Below, in pieces: positions 48,605 through 57,498 of a stretch of 64,000 nt of DNA; positions within the stretch are counted from its first letter, which is position 1; every line of letters begins with the position of its first letter. The stretch is taken from NCBI GenBank assembly GCA_963773155.1, contig CAVZAB010000018.1, positions 124,001-188,000 on the forward strand, read 5' to 3'. Source of the stretch: CAVZAB01 sp963773155 (GTDB taxonomy: Bacteria; Pseudomonadota; Alphaproteobacteria; Rhizobiales; Beijerinckiaceae). The notes beneath the pieces are model-generated. The model saw only the letters and a program-made list of their open reading frames with translations, was not told the origin of the DNA and searched no databases. The position numbers were made by a program, and so were the translations under genes.

Positions 48605-48925
48605 ATGGCGAGCGTAATCGATCCTCTCATCGCGGCTGGGGTGGTCGCCTGTACAGCGGCGACCGATGCCGTCTATGTGATGTTCACCGCAGCGGTAACC
48701 GCCAGGCGGCGCATGCCGGCGGCGACCTGGAGCAGCGTGTGGTATCTCTTGTCGTCCTTCGCGGTGATCAGCTACACCAACAATTGGGTCTATGTCGGCT
48801 TTGCCGCGCTCGGCTCCTGGCTCGGTGCTTATGCTACGATCAGTTTCCTCGACCGGCCGCCAAAGCCGCCGCCGCCGGCCGCCCCATTGACCCCCAGGCT
48901 CGATCGCGCGGACGCGCCACGCTAA
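48605..48925 (+). CDS. Small conserved-looking membrane protein of unknown function
   Basis: The protein has 106 residues. It has two or three hydrophobic segments (IAAGVVACTAATDAVYVMF; SSVWYLLSSFAVISYTNNWV; FAALGSWLGAYATISF) and a proline-rich C-terminal tail. CAGGGA precedes the ATG at 48605. Proteins of this size and pattern seem familiar from Bradyrhizobium-like genomes as hypotheticals, but I know no function. Nothing suggests a link to the Hyf-like genes other than position. Confidence 0.65.
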   Translation: MASVIDPLIAAGVVACTAATDAVYVMFTAAVTARRRMPAATWSSVWYLLSSFAVISYTNNWVYVGFAALGSWLGAYATISFLDRPPKPPPPAAPLTPRLDRADAPR

Positions 48926-49196
48926 AATAGCTTGCAAATCGGCGGCGCCGGCGGGGCCTACCTGTCCCGAAACTGCTGGACAGCGGTCTGGCGGTTATGG
49001 TCTGTTTGCCGAGGCGCGCCCGGGTCCGGCGCCGCTTCGACACAGGCGGCAGGGGCGGCATGCGGGCGGCGGTCCAAAGGCCGGGCCGGGACGGAGGCTA
49101 GCCAGAGCGTGATCCACGGCAGCGCCGAGAGGCATGAGCGAATGCCGGCCGGCAAGGGCGGGGCACGAATAGCCGGCGGCAACCGATGAATGTGGC
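48926..49196. promoter_or_regulatory. Leader region of the Hyf-like complex operon
   Basis: This 271-bp stretch before the first Hyf-like gene has no plausible gene. It should carry the operon promoter. No FixK/FNR palindrome, sigma-54 -24/-12 element or other clear operator was found by eye. Confidence 0.35.
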
Positions 49197-51255
49197 TTGT
49201 CAGCCAGGCCGCCCGACCGAGTCGGACTTGCGAGCGGCATCGCCATGCTAGGGCTGGTGCTTGTCTGCACGGCCGCCCTGCTGGCCAACGCCGGTGCCGC
49301 GGCCGCCTTTTCGCAAAGGCCTGACGGCGCCCGACGCGTCTATGCGATCTGTCTTGCACTCTGCGTTCTGCTCGTCACGCTGGCGCTTGGCCTTCTGTTC
49401 GGTTCGGCCGGCCAGCCAGCTACTCTGATTCTGCCGATCGGGCTGCCGCGGGCCGGCATGCATTTCGAGGCCGACAGCTTGAGCGCCGTGTTCCTCGTCA
49501 TCGTCAATCTGGCCGGGGCGGCGGCCAGCTTGTATGGACTGGGGCTTGCCGGTGAGGAACCCGAACCCTATCGCGTACTGGTGTTCTTTCCGGCCTTTCT
49601 TGCCGGCATGAGCCTGGTCGTGCTTGCGGCCGACGCCTTCACCTTTCTGGTCGCCTGGGAATTCATGTCGTTGACGTCTTGGGCGCTGGTCAACGCTCAT
49701 CACCACGAATTCGCGCAATACTCGGGCTGGCTACGTCTACTTGCTGATGGCGAGTTTCGGGACTTTGGCCTTGCTCCTGGCTTTCGGGCTCTTGGCCGGG
49801 CCCGACGGCCAATATGACTTTGCCGCGATGCGGTTGGGTGCGGCCAGTCTGCCGGCGCCGGCGATGGTGTTCCTTCTCGTTCTGGCCGGCGCCGGTTCCA
49901 AGGCCGGCCTGGTCCCGTTGCACGTCTGGTTGCCGCTTGCCCACCCGGCCGCGCCGAGCCATGTCTCGGCGCTGATGAGCGCGGCAATGACCAAGGTCGC
50001 CATCTACGGTTTCATCCGGATCGTCTTTGGTCTGCTCGCTCCGCCGCCGGTCTGGTGGAGCATCGTGATCCTCGTCATAGGCGGCTTCAGTGCCCTTCTT
50101 GGCGTACTCAATGCCACCATGCAGCGCGATCTCAAGAAGCTTTTGGCCCACAGCACGGTTGAAAATGTCGGGATTATCTTCGTCGCTCTCGGCCTTTCGC
50201 TCGCCTTCCAGGCGAACGGCATGGCGCTCGCCGCAGCACTTGCGCTGACCGCCGGCCTGTTCCACTGCTTGAACCACGCGCTGTTCAAGAGTCTGCTTTT
50301 TCTCGGCGCCGGCGCGGTCCTGCGGGCAACCGGCGAGCGCGACATCGAACGGCTCGGCGGCCTGATCCATCGCATGCCGCGCACGAGCTTCGCTTTCCTT
50401 GGCGGCTGTTTGGCGATTGCCGCTCTGCCGCCGCTCAACGGCTTTGCGTCGGAATGGTTGATCTTTCAATCGATCCTGCGCTCGCCGGACCTGCCGCAAT
50501 GGGGCCTGAAACTGCTGGCGCCGGCGGCCGGCGTCGTCCTGGCGCTTTCGGCGGCGCTGGCGGCCGGCTGTTTCGTGCGGGCCTTCGGGATCACCTTTCT
50601 TGGCCGCCCTCGCACCGCCGCGGCCGATAGGGCGCGCGAGGGCGGCCAAGCGGCGCAAGCCGCAATGTTCGCGCTACTCGCCCTGTGCCTGCTGGCCGGG
50701 GTTCTGCCGGGCCTTTTTGTCGATGCTCTTGCCGGCGTCTCGCTGGCGCTGACCGGTGCCTCGCTGCCGCCCCAGGCCGGCATTGCCTGGCTGTCGATCG
50801 TGCCGCTCGCCGATGGGCGCAATTCCTATAACGGCCTTCTCGTTTTTGCCTTTATCGCACTATCCGCCTTGGCGGCGGCAGCGTCGATCCACCGGTTCGC
50901 CTCGCACCGGATCCGCCGCGCGGCGGCCTGGGATTGCGGTTTTCCCGATCAAGATCCCGCCACCCAATATTCGGCCACGAGCTTCGCCCAGCCGATCCGA
51001 CGGGTCTATGGCGAGATCGCCTTTGCCATCGACGAGCGTCTCGACATGCCGGCGCCGGGCGCGCTCCGCCCGGCTCGCCTCGACCTCACGCTCAACGATC
51101 GGCTTTGGCGGGCGATTTACCGGCCGCTGATCGCAGCGGTCACCAATGCCGCCCGGCGAATGAACCATTTGCAGTTCCTGACGATCCGCGCCTATTTGAG
51201 CCTGGTTTTCGCAGCGCTGGTCGGCCTGCTTTTTGTGGTGGCGGTATGGGCCTGA
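49197..51255 (+). CDS. HyfB/NuoL-like proton-translocating membrane subunit (one frameshift as read)
   Basis: The product is about 685 residues with many membrane helices of the Mrp/NuoL/M/N antiporter-like type. The conserved helix-5 Glu region FTFLVAWEFMSLTSW, GSKAGLVPLHVWLPLAHPAAPSHVS and KLLAHSTVENVG are clear HycC/HyfB signatures. One extra base near 49727 splits it after the first ~177 residues. A TTG at 49197 or the ATG at 49245 could be the start. Its stop overlaps the next start by 10 bp. It is the first gene of a six-gene operon encoding a complex-I-superfamily complex. Confidence 0.88.
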
Positions 51256-52199
51256 TCGCCGGCCTCCTGATCCAGGGTCTACAGATGCTGCTGGTGCTCG
51301 GCCTAGCGCCGCTGCTGATCGGCTTCATCCGCAAGGTCAAGGCCAGGCTGCTGCGCCGCCGCGGCCCGCCGCTTCTGCAGCCCTACCGGGATATTCTGCG
51401 GCTGTTGCGCAAGGAGGTCGTGCTGGCTGAACAGGCCTCCTGGCTATTTCGTGCTGCGCCCTATCTGATCTTTGCGGCGACCTGGGTCGCCGCGGCTCTG
51501 GTGCCGACCTTCGCCACCGGGCTGTTGTTCAGCTGGACGGCCGATCTCATCGCCATCACGGCGCTCCTCGGCAGTGCCCGGTTCTTTCTGGCGCTCGCCG
51601 GCATGGATGTCGGCACCAGTTTCGGCGGCATCGGCGCCAGCCGGGAAATGATGTTTGCCTCGCTCGCCGAGCCGGCGATGCTGATGATCGTCTTCACCGT
51701 CTCCTTGATCGCCGGATCGACGCAATTGTCGGACATTGCCGCCTTTACGCTGGGGCATCTCGAATTGCGGGTTTCGCTGGGCCTTGCGTTGATCGGCCTG
51801 ATTATCGTGGCGCTTGCCGAGAACGGCCGCATCCCCGTCGACAATCCCGCGACCCATCTTGAACTGACCATGGTCCACGAGGCGATGGTTCTCGAATATT
51901 CCGGCCGCCACCTTGCTGTGATCGAGCTTGCCGCGGCATTGAAGCTGCTGCTCTATATTGCGCTGATCGCCTGCATATTCGTGCCCTGGGGTCTGGCCCC
52001 GGCTGGCGCCGGCGGGCCGGCCATGCTCGGCGGCCTCGCTGTCTTTTTCGCCAAGGTTGCGGCCGGCGGCTGCCTGCTCGCCTTATTCGAGACCGTGATG
52101 GCGAAGATGCGGGTCTTCCGGGTCCCGGATTTCATCGGTGCGGCCTTGATGCTCGGTCTTCTCGCAACGCTGCTGCGCTTTGTTTCCCGGAGCTTTTGA
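51246..52199 (+). CDS. HyfC/HycD/NuoH-like membrane subunit
   Basis: The protein has 317 residues with about eight membrane helices. RRRGPPLLQPYRDILRLLRK is the conserved first loop of NuoH/HycD proteins. GASREMMFASLAEPAML and AENGRIPVDNPATHLELTM carry the acidic residues that line the quinone or proton entry path in relatives. It connects the hydrophilic arm to the antiporter-like subunits. The start at 51246 overlaps the HyfB-like gene by 10 bp, and the stop shares one base with the next ATG. It is intact. Confidence 0.92.
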   Translation: MGLIAGLLIQGLQMLLVLGLAPLLIGFIRKVKARLLRRRGPPLLQPYRDILRLLRKEVVLAEQASWLFRAAPYLIFAATWVAAALVPTFATGLLFSWTADLIAITALLGSARFFLALAGMDVGTSFGGIGASREMMFASLAEPAMLMIVFTVSLIAGSTQLSDIAAFTLGHLELRVSLGLALIGLIIVALAENGRIPVDNPATHLELTMVHEAMVLEYSGRHLAVIELAAALKLLLYIALIACIFVPWGLAPAGAGGPAMLGGLAVFFAKVAAGGCLLALFETVMAKMRVFRVPDFIGAALMLGLLATLLRFVSRSF

Positions 52200-52861
52200 T
52201 GGACCGGCTCGCCTTCGATGTCGCCCATCTCCTGGCCGGCGGCCTGGTTCTCGTCAGTTTCATGCTGCTCTACCAGGACCGGATGTTCGGGCTCATCAAC
52301 ATTTTTGCGCTGCACGCCTTCGTCCTTTCGGCCTCAGTCTTCTGGCAGGCCTATAGCCAGGATGCCCCGCATCTCTACGTCACCGCGATCATTGCGCTGG
52401 TCCTCAAAGCAATTGTGATTCCGATAGCGCTGCACCGGATCGTCCAGCGGCTCGCTATTCACCGGACGCTGGAGATCATTGGCGGGGTCGGGCCGACCAT
52501 GCTAGCCGGCATCGCGCTGGTGGCGCTTGCCATGGTCGTCATCTTGCCGGCCACCGCCACTGCCGATCCGTTGGCGCGCGAAGACCTCGCCTTTGCCCTT
52601 TCGGTCGTGCTGCTCGGCCTCTTGATGATGGTGACGCGGCGCAATGCGGTCAGTCAGGTTGTCGGATTCATGTCGCTTGAAAACGGTCTGATCCTCGCTG
52701 CCGCCGGCGCCAGGGGCATGCCACTGGTGGTCGAGATCAGCGTCGCTTTCTCGGTCCTCATCGCTTTCATCATCATCGGCATCTTCCTGTTCCGGATCCG
52801 CGAGCAATTCGACACGGTCGATGTGCAGGCGCTCGACCGGTTTCGGGGTGAGCGGCGATGA
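52199..52861 (+). CDS. HyfE-like (NuoK-containing) membrane subunit
   Basis: The protein has 220 residues and about six to seven helices. The C-terminal half resembles NuoK (NAVSQVVGFMSLENGLILAA contains the helix Glu). This is the HyfE arrangement found in hydrogenase-4 and related complexes but missing from E. coli hydrogenase-3. ATG overlaps the previous TGA by one base, and its stop overlaps the next ATG by 4 bp. It is intact. Confidence 0.88.
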   Translation: MDRLAFDVAHLLAGGLVLVSFMLLYQDRMFGLINIFALHAFVLSASVFWQAYSQDAPHLYVTAIIALVLKAIVIPIALHRIVQRLAIHRTLEIIGGVGPTMLAGIALVALAMVVILPATATADPLAREDLAFALSVVLLGLLMMVTRRNAVSQVVGFMSLENGLILAAAGARGMPLVVEISVAFSVLIAFIIIGIFLFRIREQFDTVDVQALDRFRGERR

Positions 52862-54306
52862 ACCTGTCGGCGCCGCCATGGACGATTATCGCCTTGGCAA
52901 TACCGGCCACGGCCTCGCTGCTGCTCGTCTTGATTGCGTCCTACCGGCTCTCGGCTCGCCTCAATTTCGGCGCCAGCGCACTGACCTTTTGCGCCGCTGC
53001 CATGCTGCTTGGCCAGCGTTCACCGGCGGGAACCTATCTCTTCGTCGACGATCTCAACGTTGCCTTCGTCGTCCTGTCGACCTTCGTCGGCTGCACGACC
53101 AGCCTGTTCAGCGCCAGCTACATCGGCCACGAAATCGAGATCGGTCGCCTGACGCCGCTGCATGTGCGTTTTTATCACGCTATGTATCAGTGCCTGATGT
53201 TTGCGATGAACCTTGGCCTGCTTGCCAACAATATCGGCCTGATGTGGGTGGCGATCGAACTGGCGACGCTGACCACCGTGCTGATGGTCGGCATGTACCG
53301 CACGCCGGAGGCGCTCGAGGCGGCCTGGAAATATTTCATTCTCGGCAGCGTCGGGATAGCGCTGGCCCTGTTTGGCACCATTCTCGTCTATGTGGCCGCC
53401 AGGCCGGCCCTCGGCGAGGGCTATCCGGCGATGCTGTGGTCGAATCTGGTCGATCACGCGGCCGTCTTTAGCCCGGAATTGCTGAATGTCGCCTTTGTCT
53501 TCCTGATCATCGGCTACGGCACCAAGGTCGGCCTGGCGCCCATGCATGCCTGGCTGCCCGACGCCCATGCCGAAGGTCCGACACCGATTTCGGCGGTTCT
53601 CTCTGGGCTGCTGCTCAATGTTGCACTCTATGCGGTGCTGCGCTTCAAAATGCTGATGGCGGCCAACCCGGCGACGATCGCGCCGGGGCCGCTGATGGTT
53701 ACGATCGGTCTGGTGTCGGTGATATTTGCCGCCTTCATGCTCTACCGGCGCCGCGACATCAAGCGGCTGTTTGCCTATTCCTCGATCGAGCATATGGGCC
53801 TCATAACCTTTGCCTTTGGCATGGGCGGGCCGCTGGCGAATTTTGCCGGACTTCTTCACATGACAATGCATTCGCTGACCAAATCGGCGATTTTCTTTAC
53901 CGTCGGCCATATCGCGCAAGTCAAGGGAACCCAGAAGCTCGCCGAAATCCGCGGCCTGACGGAAAGCCATCCCTTGCTCGGTTGGAGTCTTGTTGTCGGT
54001 GTCCTGGCGATCGCCGGGCTGCCGCCCTCCGGCATATTCGTCAGCGAATTCCTATTGCTGAGCTCAAGCTTTCCCCGCCAGCCGCTGCTTGCCGTACTCC
54101 TCGTGATCGGCTTGCTGATCGCGTTCGGTGCGCTGTTGCTGCGGCTGACCCAGGTAGCCTTCGGCCGGCCGGAGGGCTCGAGCGCGCCGGTCAAGGCGAC
54201 CTTCATCCCGATTTTCGCGCATCTCGGCCTCGTACTTTCGGCCGGCATTCACCTGCCCGCACAGCTCGTCGTCTGGTTCGAGCATGTCGCGCGGCTACTC
54301 GGCTAG
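52858..54306 (+). CDS. HyfF/NuoN-like proton-translocating membrane subunit
   Basis: The protein has 482 residues and is intact, a second antiporter-like subunit. Conserved elements are LLANNIGLMWVAIELATL (helix-5 Glu), GYGTKVGLAPMHAWLPDAHA (helix-7 Lys), PTPISAVLSGLLLN and KRLFAYSSIEHMGL. With the HyfB-like subunit it gives two likely proton channels. It is translationally coupled to the HyfE-like gene through an ATGA overlap. Confidence 0.92.
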   Translation: MNLSAPPWTIIALAIPATASLLLVLIASYRLSARLNFGASALTFCAAAMLLGQRSPAGTYLFVDDLNVAFVVLSTFVGCTTSLFSASYIGHEIEIGRLTPLHVRFYHAMYQCLMFAMNLGLLANNIGLMWVAIELATLTTVLMVGMYRTPEALEAAWKYFILGSVGIALALFGTILVYVAARPALGEGYPAMLWSNLVDHAAVFSPELLNVAFVFLIIGYGTKVGLAPMHAWLPDAHAEGPTPISAVLSGLLLNVALYAVLRFKMLMAANPATIAPGPLMVTIGLVSVIFAAFMLYRRRDIKRLFAYSSIEHMGLITFAFGMGGPLANFAGLLHMTMHSLTKSAIFFTVGHIAQVKGTQKLAEIRGLTESHPLLGWSLVVGVLAIAGLPPSGIFVSEFLLLSSSFPRQPLLAVLLVIGLLIAFGALLLRLTQVAFGRPEGSSAPVKATFIPIFAHLGLVLSAGIHLPAQLVVWFEHVARLLG

Positions 54307-54312
54307 GGTCAT

Positions 54313-55827
54313 ATGGCGACGTTTGTCGATTCACTTGCCAGCTGTCCGCCGATCGAGGCACTCAGGCCCTGGCCGGGCTTTTTCGTCGACGAGGACCTGT
54401 GGCGGCGCGCTGGTGACGAACTCGCTGCCGGCCGCCTCGGCCTGGCCGGACTGTGGGGCGATGAGGGCTGTGTCCAGCTGGCCCTCTTCGGCGCCGGGCC
54501 GACTATCTTCCTCCTGCGCCTCGACGTGCCGGCAAGACGCTTTCCCTCGATTGCCCACCTGCATCCGCCGGCCATGCGGCTCGAGCGGGCGCTGCATGAT
54601 CTCTACGGCCTGTCGGGCGAGGCTCTGCCGGACCAGCGGCCCTGGCTCGATCACGGCACTTGGGGCGTTGCCGAGCCGCTTGGCACGCCAAGGCCGCATC
54701 GCGGCCCCGACCCCTATGCCTTCCTGCCGGCCATCGGTCCGATGCTCCACCAGATCCCGGTCGGCCCGGTCCATGCCGGGATCATCGAGCCGGGCCATTT
54801 CCGCTTTTCCGCCAATGGCGAGACCATTGTCCGGCTTGAGGCGCGGCTCGGCTATGCACACAAGGGCATCGATGGTTTGATGCTCGGCGCCCCGCTCGAC
54901 CAGGCGTTGCGCCTCGCCGGCCGGGTTTCCGGCGACAGCACAGTCGCCTATGCCTTTGCTTTCTGCCGGGCTGTCGAAGCGGCGCTCGCGATCGAGGTCC
55001 CGGGGGGTGCCGTTCTGCTGCGCGCCGGCATGGCCGAACTCGAGCGGCTCGCCAATCATTGCGGCGATATCGGGGCGATCTGCAACGATGCCTCGTTCGC
55101 GCTGATGCAGGCCCATTGCGGCGCCTTGCGCGAGCGGGTGTTGCGTGCAGCCGACGCCGCCTTCGGGCACCGGTTGATGATGGACCGGATTGTCATCGGC
55201 GGCGTCGCCGAGGATTATGCCGCGGCCGTTCCGGTTCTGCGCGATCTTGCCGCCGACATCGAACGGCAGTTTCCGCCGCTCGTCGAGCTCTACGACAAGA
55301 CGACCTCGCTGCAGGACCGAACCGTCGGGACCGGCATAGTGAACGAAGCGCTTGCCGCCAGCTATGCCTGCGGTGGCTATGTCGGTCGTGCATCCGGCCG
55401 CCATTTCGACGCGCGACGCGCGCTCGCCTATGCCCCCTACGACAGCCTGGCGTTCGACGTACCGCTTCGCACGCAAGGCGACGTCGACGCGAGACTCTGG
55501 ATCCGCATCGAGGAAGTCAACCAATCCCTGCGGCTGCTGCGCCAAATCCTGGACCGGCTCGAGTCGCGCAAGCCCTCGGCGCCGCGCGCCGCCTTGAGCG
55601 ATCACCTGGCCGGCCGAGGCGAGGGCTTGGCGCTGGGCGAGGGCTTCCGCGGCGATGTCTTGGCCTGGGTCCGGGTCGCCGATGGCCGGCTCGAAGCCAG
55701 CCATTTGCGCGACCCTTCCTGGTTTCAATGGCCGTTGCTCGAAGCGGCGATCGAAGGCAATATCGTCGCCGATTTTCCGCTCTGCAACAAATCCTTCAAC
55801 TGCTCCTATTCCGGGCACGACCTTTAG
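54313..55827 (+). CDS. HyfG/HycE-like large subunit lacking [NiFe]-site cysteines (Ehr-type)
   Basis: The protein has 504 residues. Residues ~1-130 look like the NuoC/30-kDa-type domain and the rest like NuoD/HycE, the fused layout of Hyf large subunits. In active group-4 hydrogenases two CxxC motifs bind nickel and iron. Here the first is RVSGDST (S206, S209 in place of both Cys), and the last reads SFNCSYSGHDL with only C497. Such loss defines the energy-converting-hydrogenase-related (Ehr) complexes, whose reaction is unknown. No C-terminal cleavage peptide follows, unlike maturing hydrogenases. The gene is intact, so this is not decay. Confidence 0.85.
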   Translation: MATFVDSLASCPPIEALRPWPGFFVDEDLWRRAGDELAAGRLGLAGLWGDEGCVQLALFGAGPTIFLLRLDVPARRFPSIAHLHPPAMRLERALHDLYGLSGEALPDQRPWLDHGTWGVAEPLGTPRPHRGPDPYAFLPAIGPMLHQIPVGPVHAGIIEPGHFRFSANGETIVRLEARLGYAHKGIDGLMLGAPLDQALRLAGRVSGDSTVAYAFAFCRAVEAALAIEVPGGAVLLRAGMAELERLANHCGDIGAICNDASFALMQAHCGALRERVLRAADAAFGHRLMMDRIVIGGVAEDYAAAVPVLRDLAADIERQFPPLVELYDKTTSLQDRTVGTGIVNEALAASYACGGYVGRASGRHFDARRALAYAPYDSLAFDVPLRTQGDVDARLWIRIEEVNQSLRLLRQILDRLESRKPSAPRAALSDHLAGRGEGLALGEGFRGDVLAWVRVADGRLEASHLRDPSWFQWPLLEAAIEGNIVADFPLCNKSFNCSYSGHDL

Positions 55828-55834
55828 GCCAATC

Positions 55835-56383
55835 ATGCGCAGAATCCTGCTCGACAATCTGATGCGGGCGCCGCTCACCGAGCCGCCGCCGCCGCCGGAC
55901 GCGCAGGCGACGGCGCATTTGGCGGCGCAATTGAACGATGCCGCCTTCCGCAGGCTCGGTCGCAGTCTTGCCATTCGTGCCGTCGATGCCGGTTCCTGCA
56001 ACGGGTGCGAATTGGAAATCCACGCCCTCAACAATGTCTTCTATGATGTCGAGCGCTACGGCCTGCGTTTCGTCGCCTCGCCGCGCCACGCCGATGTGCT
56101 CCTGGTCACCGGACCGGTGACCAAGAACATGCAGGCGGCGCTGATCCGGACCTATCAGGCCGTGCCGGAACCGAAATGGGTCGTCGCCGTCGGCGAATGC
56201 GGTTTCGATGCCGGCGTCTTTGCCGGCAGCTATGCCTGCGTTGGTGGCGTAGCCTCGGTGATACCTGTCGATCTTCACGTTCGCGGCTGCCCGCCAAGGC
56301 CGGCGGCTCTCTTGGCGGGTCTCCTGGCACTTATCGAGCGCAGCGCGGCCGGCATGCCCTCGCCGCCCCTCGCCAGCACGTGA
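55835..56383 (+). CDS. HyfI/HycG/NuoB-like small iron-sulfur subunit
   Basis: The protein has 182 residues. The four ligands of the proximal [4Fe-4S] cluster (N2 equivalent) are kept: C55 and C58 in AGSCNGCELE, C122 in VGECGFDAG and C152 in RGCPPRP. It therefore can pass electrons even though the partner large subunit lacks the nickel site. The start is 8 bp after the large-subunit stop. It is the last gene of the operon and converges with the radical SAM gene, with 11 bp between stops. No NuoI/HycF-type ferredoxin subunit is encoded in the operon. Confidence 0.9.
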   Translation: MRRILLDNLMRAPLTEPPPPPDAQATAHLAAQLNDAAFRRLGRSLAIRAVDAGSCNGCELEIHALNNVFYDVERYGLRFVASPRHADVLLVTGPVTKNMQAALIRTYQAVPEPKWVVAVGECGFDAGVFAGSYACVGGVASVIPVDLHVRGCPPRPAALLAGLLALIERSAAGMPSPPLAST

Positions 56384-56394
56384 TCGGCGGTCTT

Positions 56395-57450
56395 TCATCG
56401 GCCGCCCGTCATACCCGGCGGCGGATAGACATGCCAGGCGCCCTCGAGGTCTTCGACCCGGCCCTCGCCGTCGAGATAGGTCGGGCCAATCGGGACCTTG
56501 CCGAAGCCGCCGGGAATATCGAGGACATAGGCCGGCTGGCAAAGGCCGGACAGGCGCCCGCGCAGAGCCCGTAGGATCGCCTGGCCGTCTTCAATCGATG
56601 TGCGGAAATGGCCGGTGCCGGGCGCCAGGTCGCCATGGTGCAGATAATAGGGCTTGATGCGGGTTTCGACGAAGGCGCGCAGCAGCGCCCCGAGCGTCGC
56701 CGGATCATCGTTGACGCCGCGCAGCAGGACGGTTTGGCTCAGCATCGGTATGCCGGCATCGACCAAACGCCCGCAGGCCGCCCTGACCTCGTCGATAAGC
56801 TCCCTTGGGTGATTGGCGTGCAACGCGACATAGACCGCCTTGCCGGTTGAGCGGAGCGCCCGCACCAATGCCGGCGTAACCCGGCCGGGATCGACGACCG
56901 GCACCCGCGTATGCAGGCGGACAACCTTGACATGGGCGAAGGCATCGAGCGCCGAAAGAACGGCGGCAAGTCGGCGATTGGAAAGCAGCAGCGGATCCCC
57001 GCCGGTCAATATGACTTCCCAGATCTCCTGGTGCGCGCCGATATAGGCGAGCGCCCTATTGGTTTGTGCCGGGCTCAGCAGGCCCGCACCGCCTGGACCG
57101 ACGCTCTCGCGGCGGAAGCAGAAGCGGCAATAGACCGGACAAGTATGCAAAAGTTTCAAAAGGACGCGGTCCGCGTAGCGGTGCACGATGCCCGCTACCG
57201 GCGAATGAACATGATCGCCGATCGGGTCGGCGGATTCCTCCGGTCCTTGATCGAGCTCGCGCCGATCGGGAACGAATTGGCGGGCGATCGGGTCGGCGGG
57301 ATCGCCCGGATCGATCAAATCAATCATCGTCGGCGTAATGGCGATGGCATAGCGTCGAGCGACCTCGCCGAGCTGTGCAAGCGCGGCCGGCTCGACCAGA
57401 TCGGCGTCGACCAATTGCTCGAGGCTGCGTGCCGGCTTCGCTACGGCCAT
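56395..57450 (-). CDS. Lysine-2,3-aminomutase-family radical SAM enzyme (KamA/EpmB-like)
   Basis: The protein has 351 residues. Radical SAM ligands C104, C108 and C111 are in CPVYCRFCFR. LTGGDPLLL and the PLP-lysine region DIPGGFGKVP near the C-terminus are conserved. The length fits EpmB, which converts alpha- to beta-lysine for EF-P modification, better than clostridial KAM (about 416 residues). No epmA or efp is nearby, so the EF-P role is unproved. GGAG lies 6 nt before the ATG at 57450. It follows the agmatinase gene by 48 bp and may be co-transcribed. It is intact. Confidence 0.87.
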   Translation of the reverse strand: MAVAKPARSLEQLVDADLVEPAALAQLGEVARRYAIAITPTMIDLIDPGDPADPIARQFVPDRRELDQGPEESADPIGDHVHSPVAGIVHRYADRVLLKLLHTCPVYCRFCFRRESVGPGGAGLLSPAQTNRALAYIGAHQEIWEVILTGGDPLLLSNRRLAAVLSALDAFAHVKVVRLHTRVPVVDPGRVTPALVRALRSTGKAVYVALHANHPRELIDEVRAACGRLVDAGIPMLSQTVLLRGVNDDPATLGALLRAFVETRIKPYYLHHGDLAPGTGHFRTSIEDGQAILRALRGRLSGLCQPAYVLDIPGGFGKVPIGPTYLDGEGRVEDLEGAWHVYPPPGMTGGR

Positions 57451-57467
57451 CAAGATCTCCAGATTCC

Positions 57468-57487
57468 ATTGAGCGCCATTGAGCGCC
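57468..57487. repeat. Perfect 10-bp tandem duplication
   Basis: ATTGAGCGCC is present twice head to tail in the short gap between the agmatinase stop and the radical SAM gene start. It is likely a slippage duplication. No regulatory role is evident. Confidence 0.8.
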
Positions 57488-57498
57488 AGATGCCGCTT

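Noticed and set aside
49690..50658. 322-codon minus-strand open frame opposite the HyfB-like gene
   Set aside because: Extremely Arg/Gln/Glu-rich product, the mirror of hydrophobic membrane codons; no support as a gene.
54313..55827. Calling the large subunit an active [NiFe] hydrogenase
   Set aside because: The two CxxC motifs are not present (RVSGDST; only one Cys at the C-terminus), so a hydrogenase label would mislead.
54331..56034. 567-codon minus-strand open frame opposite the large and small Hyf-like subunits
   Set aside because: Shadow frame; both sense genes are full length with ligands conserved.
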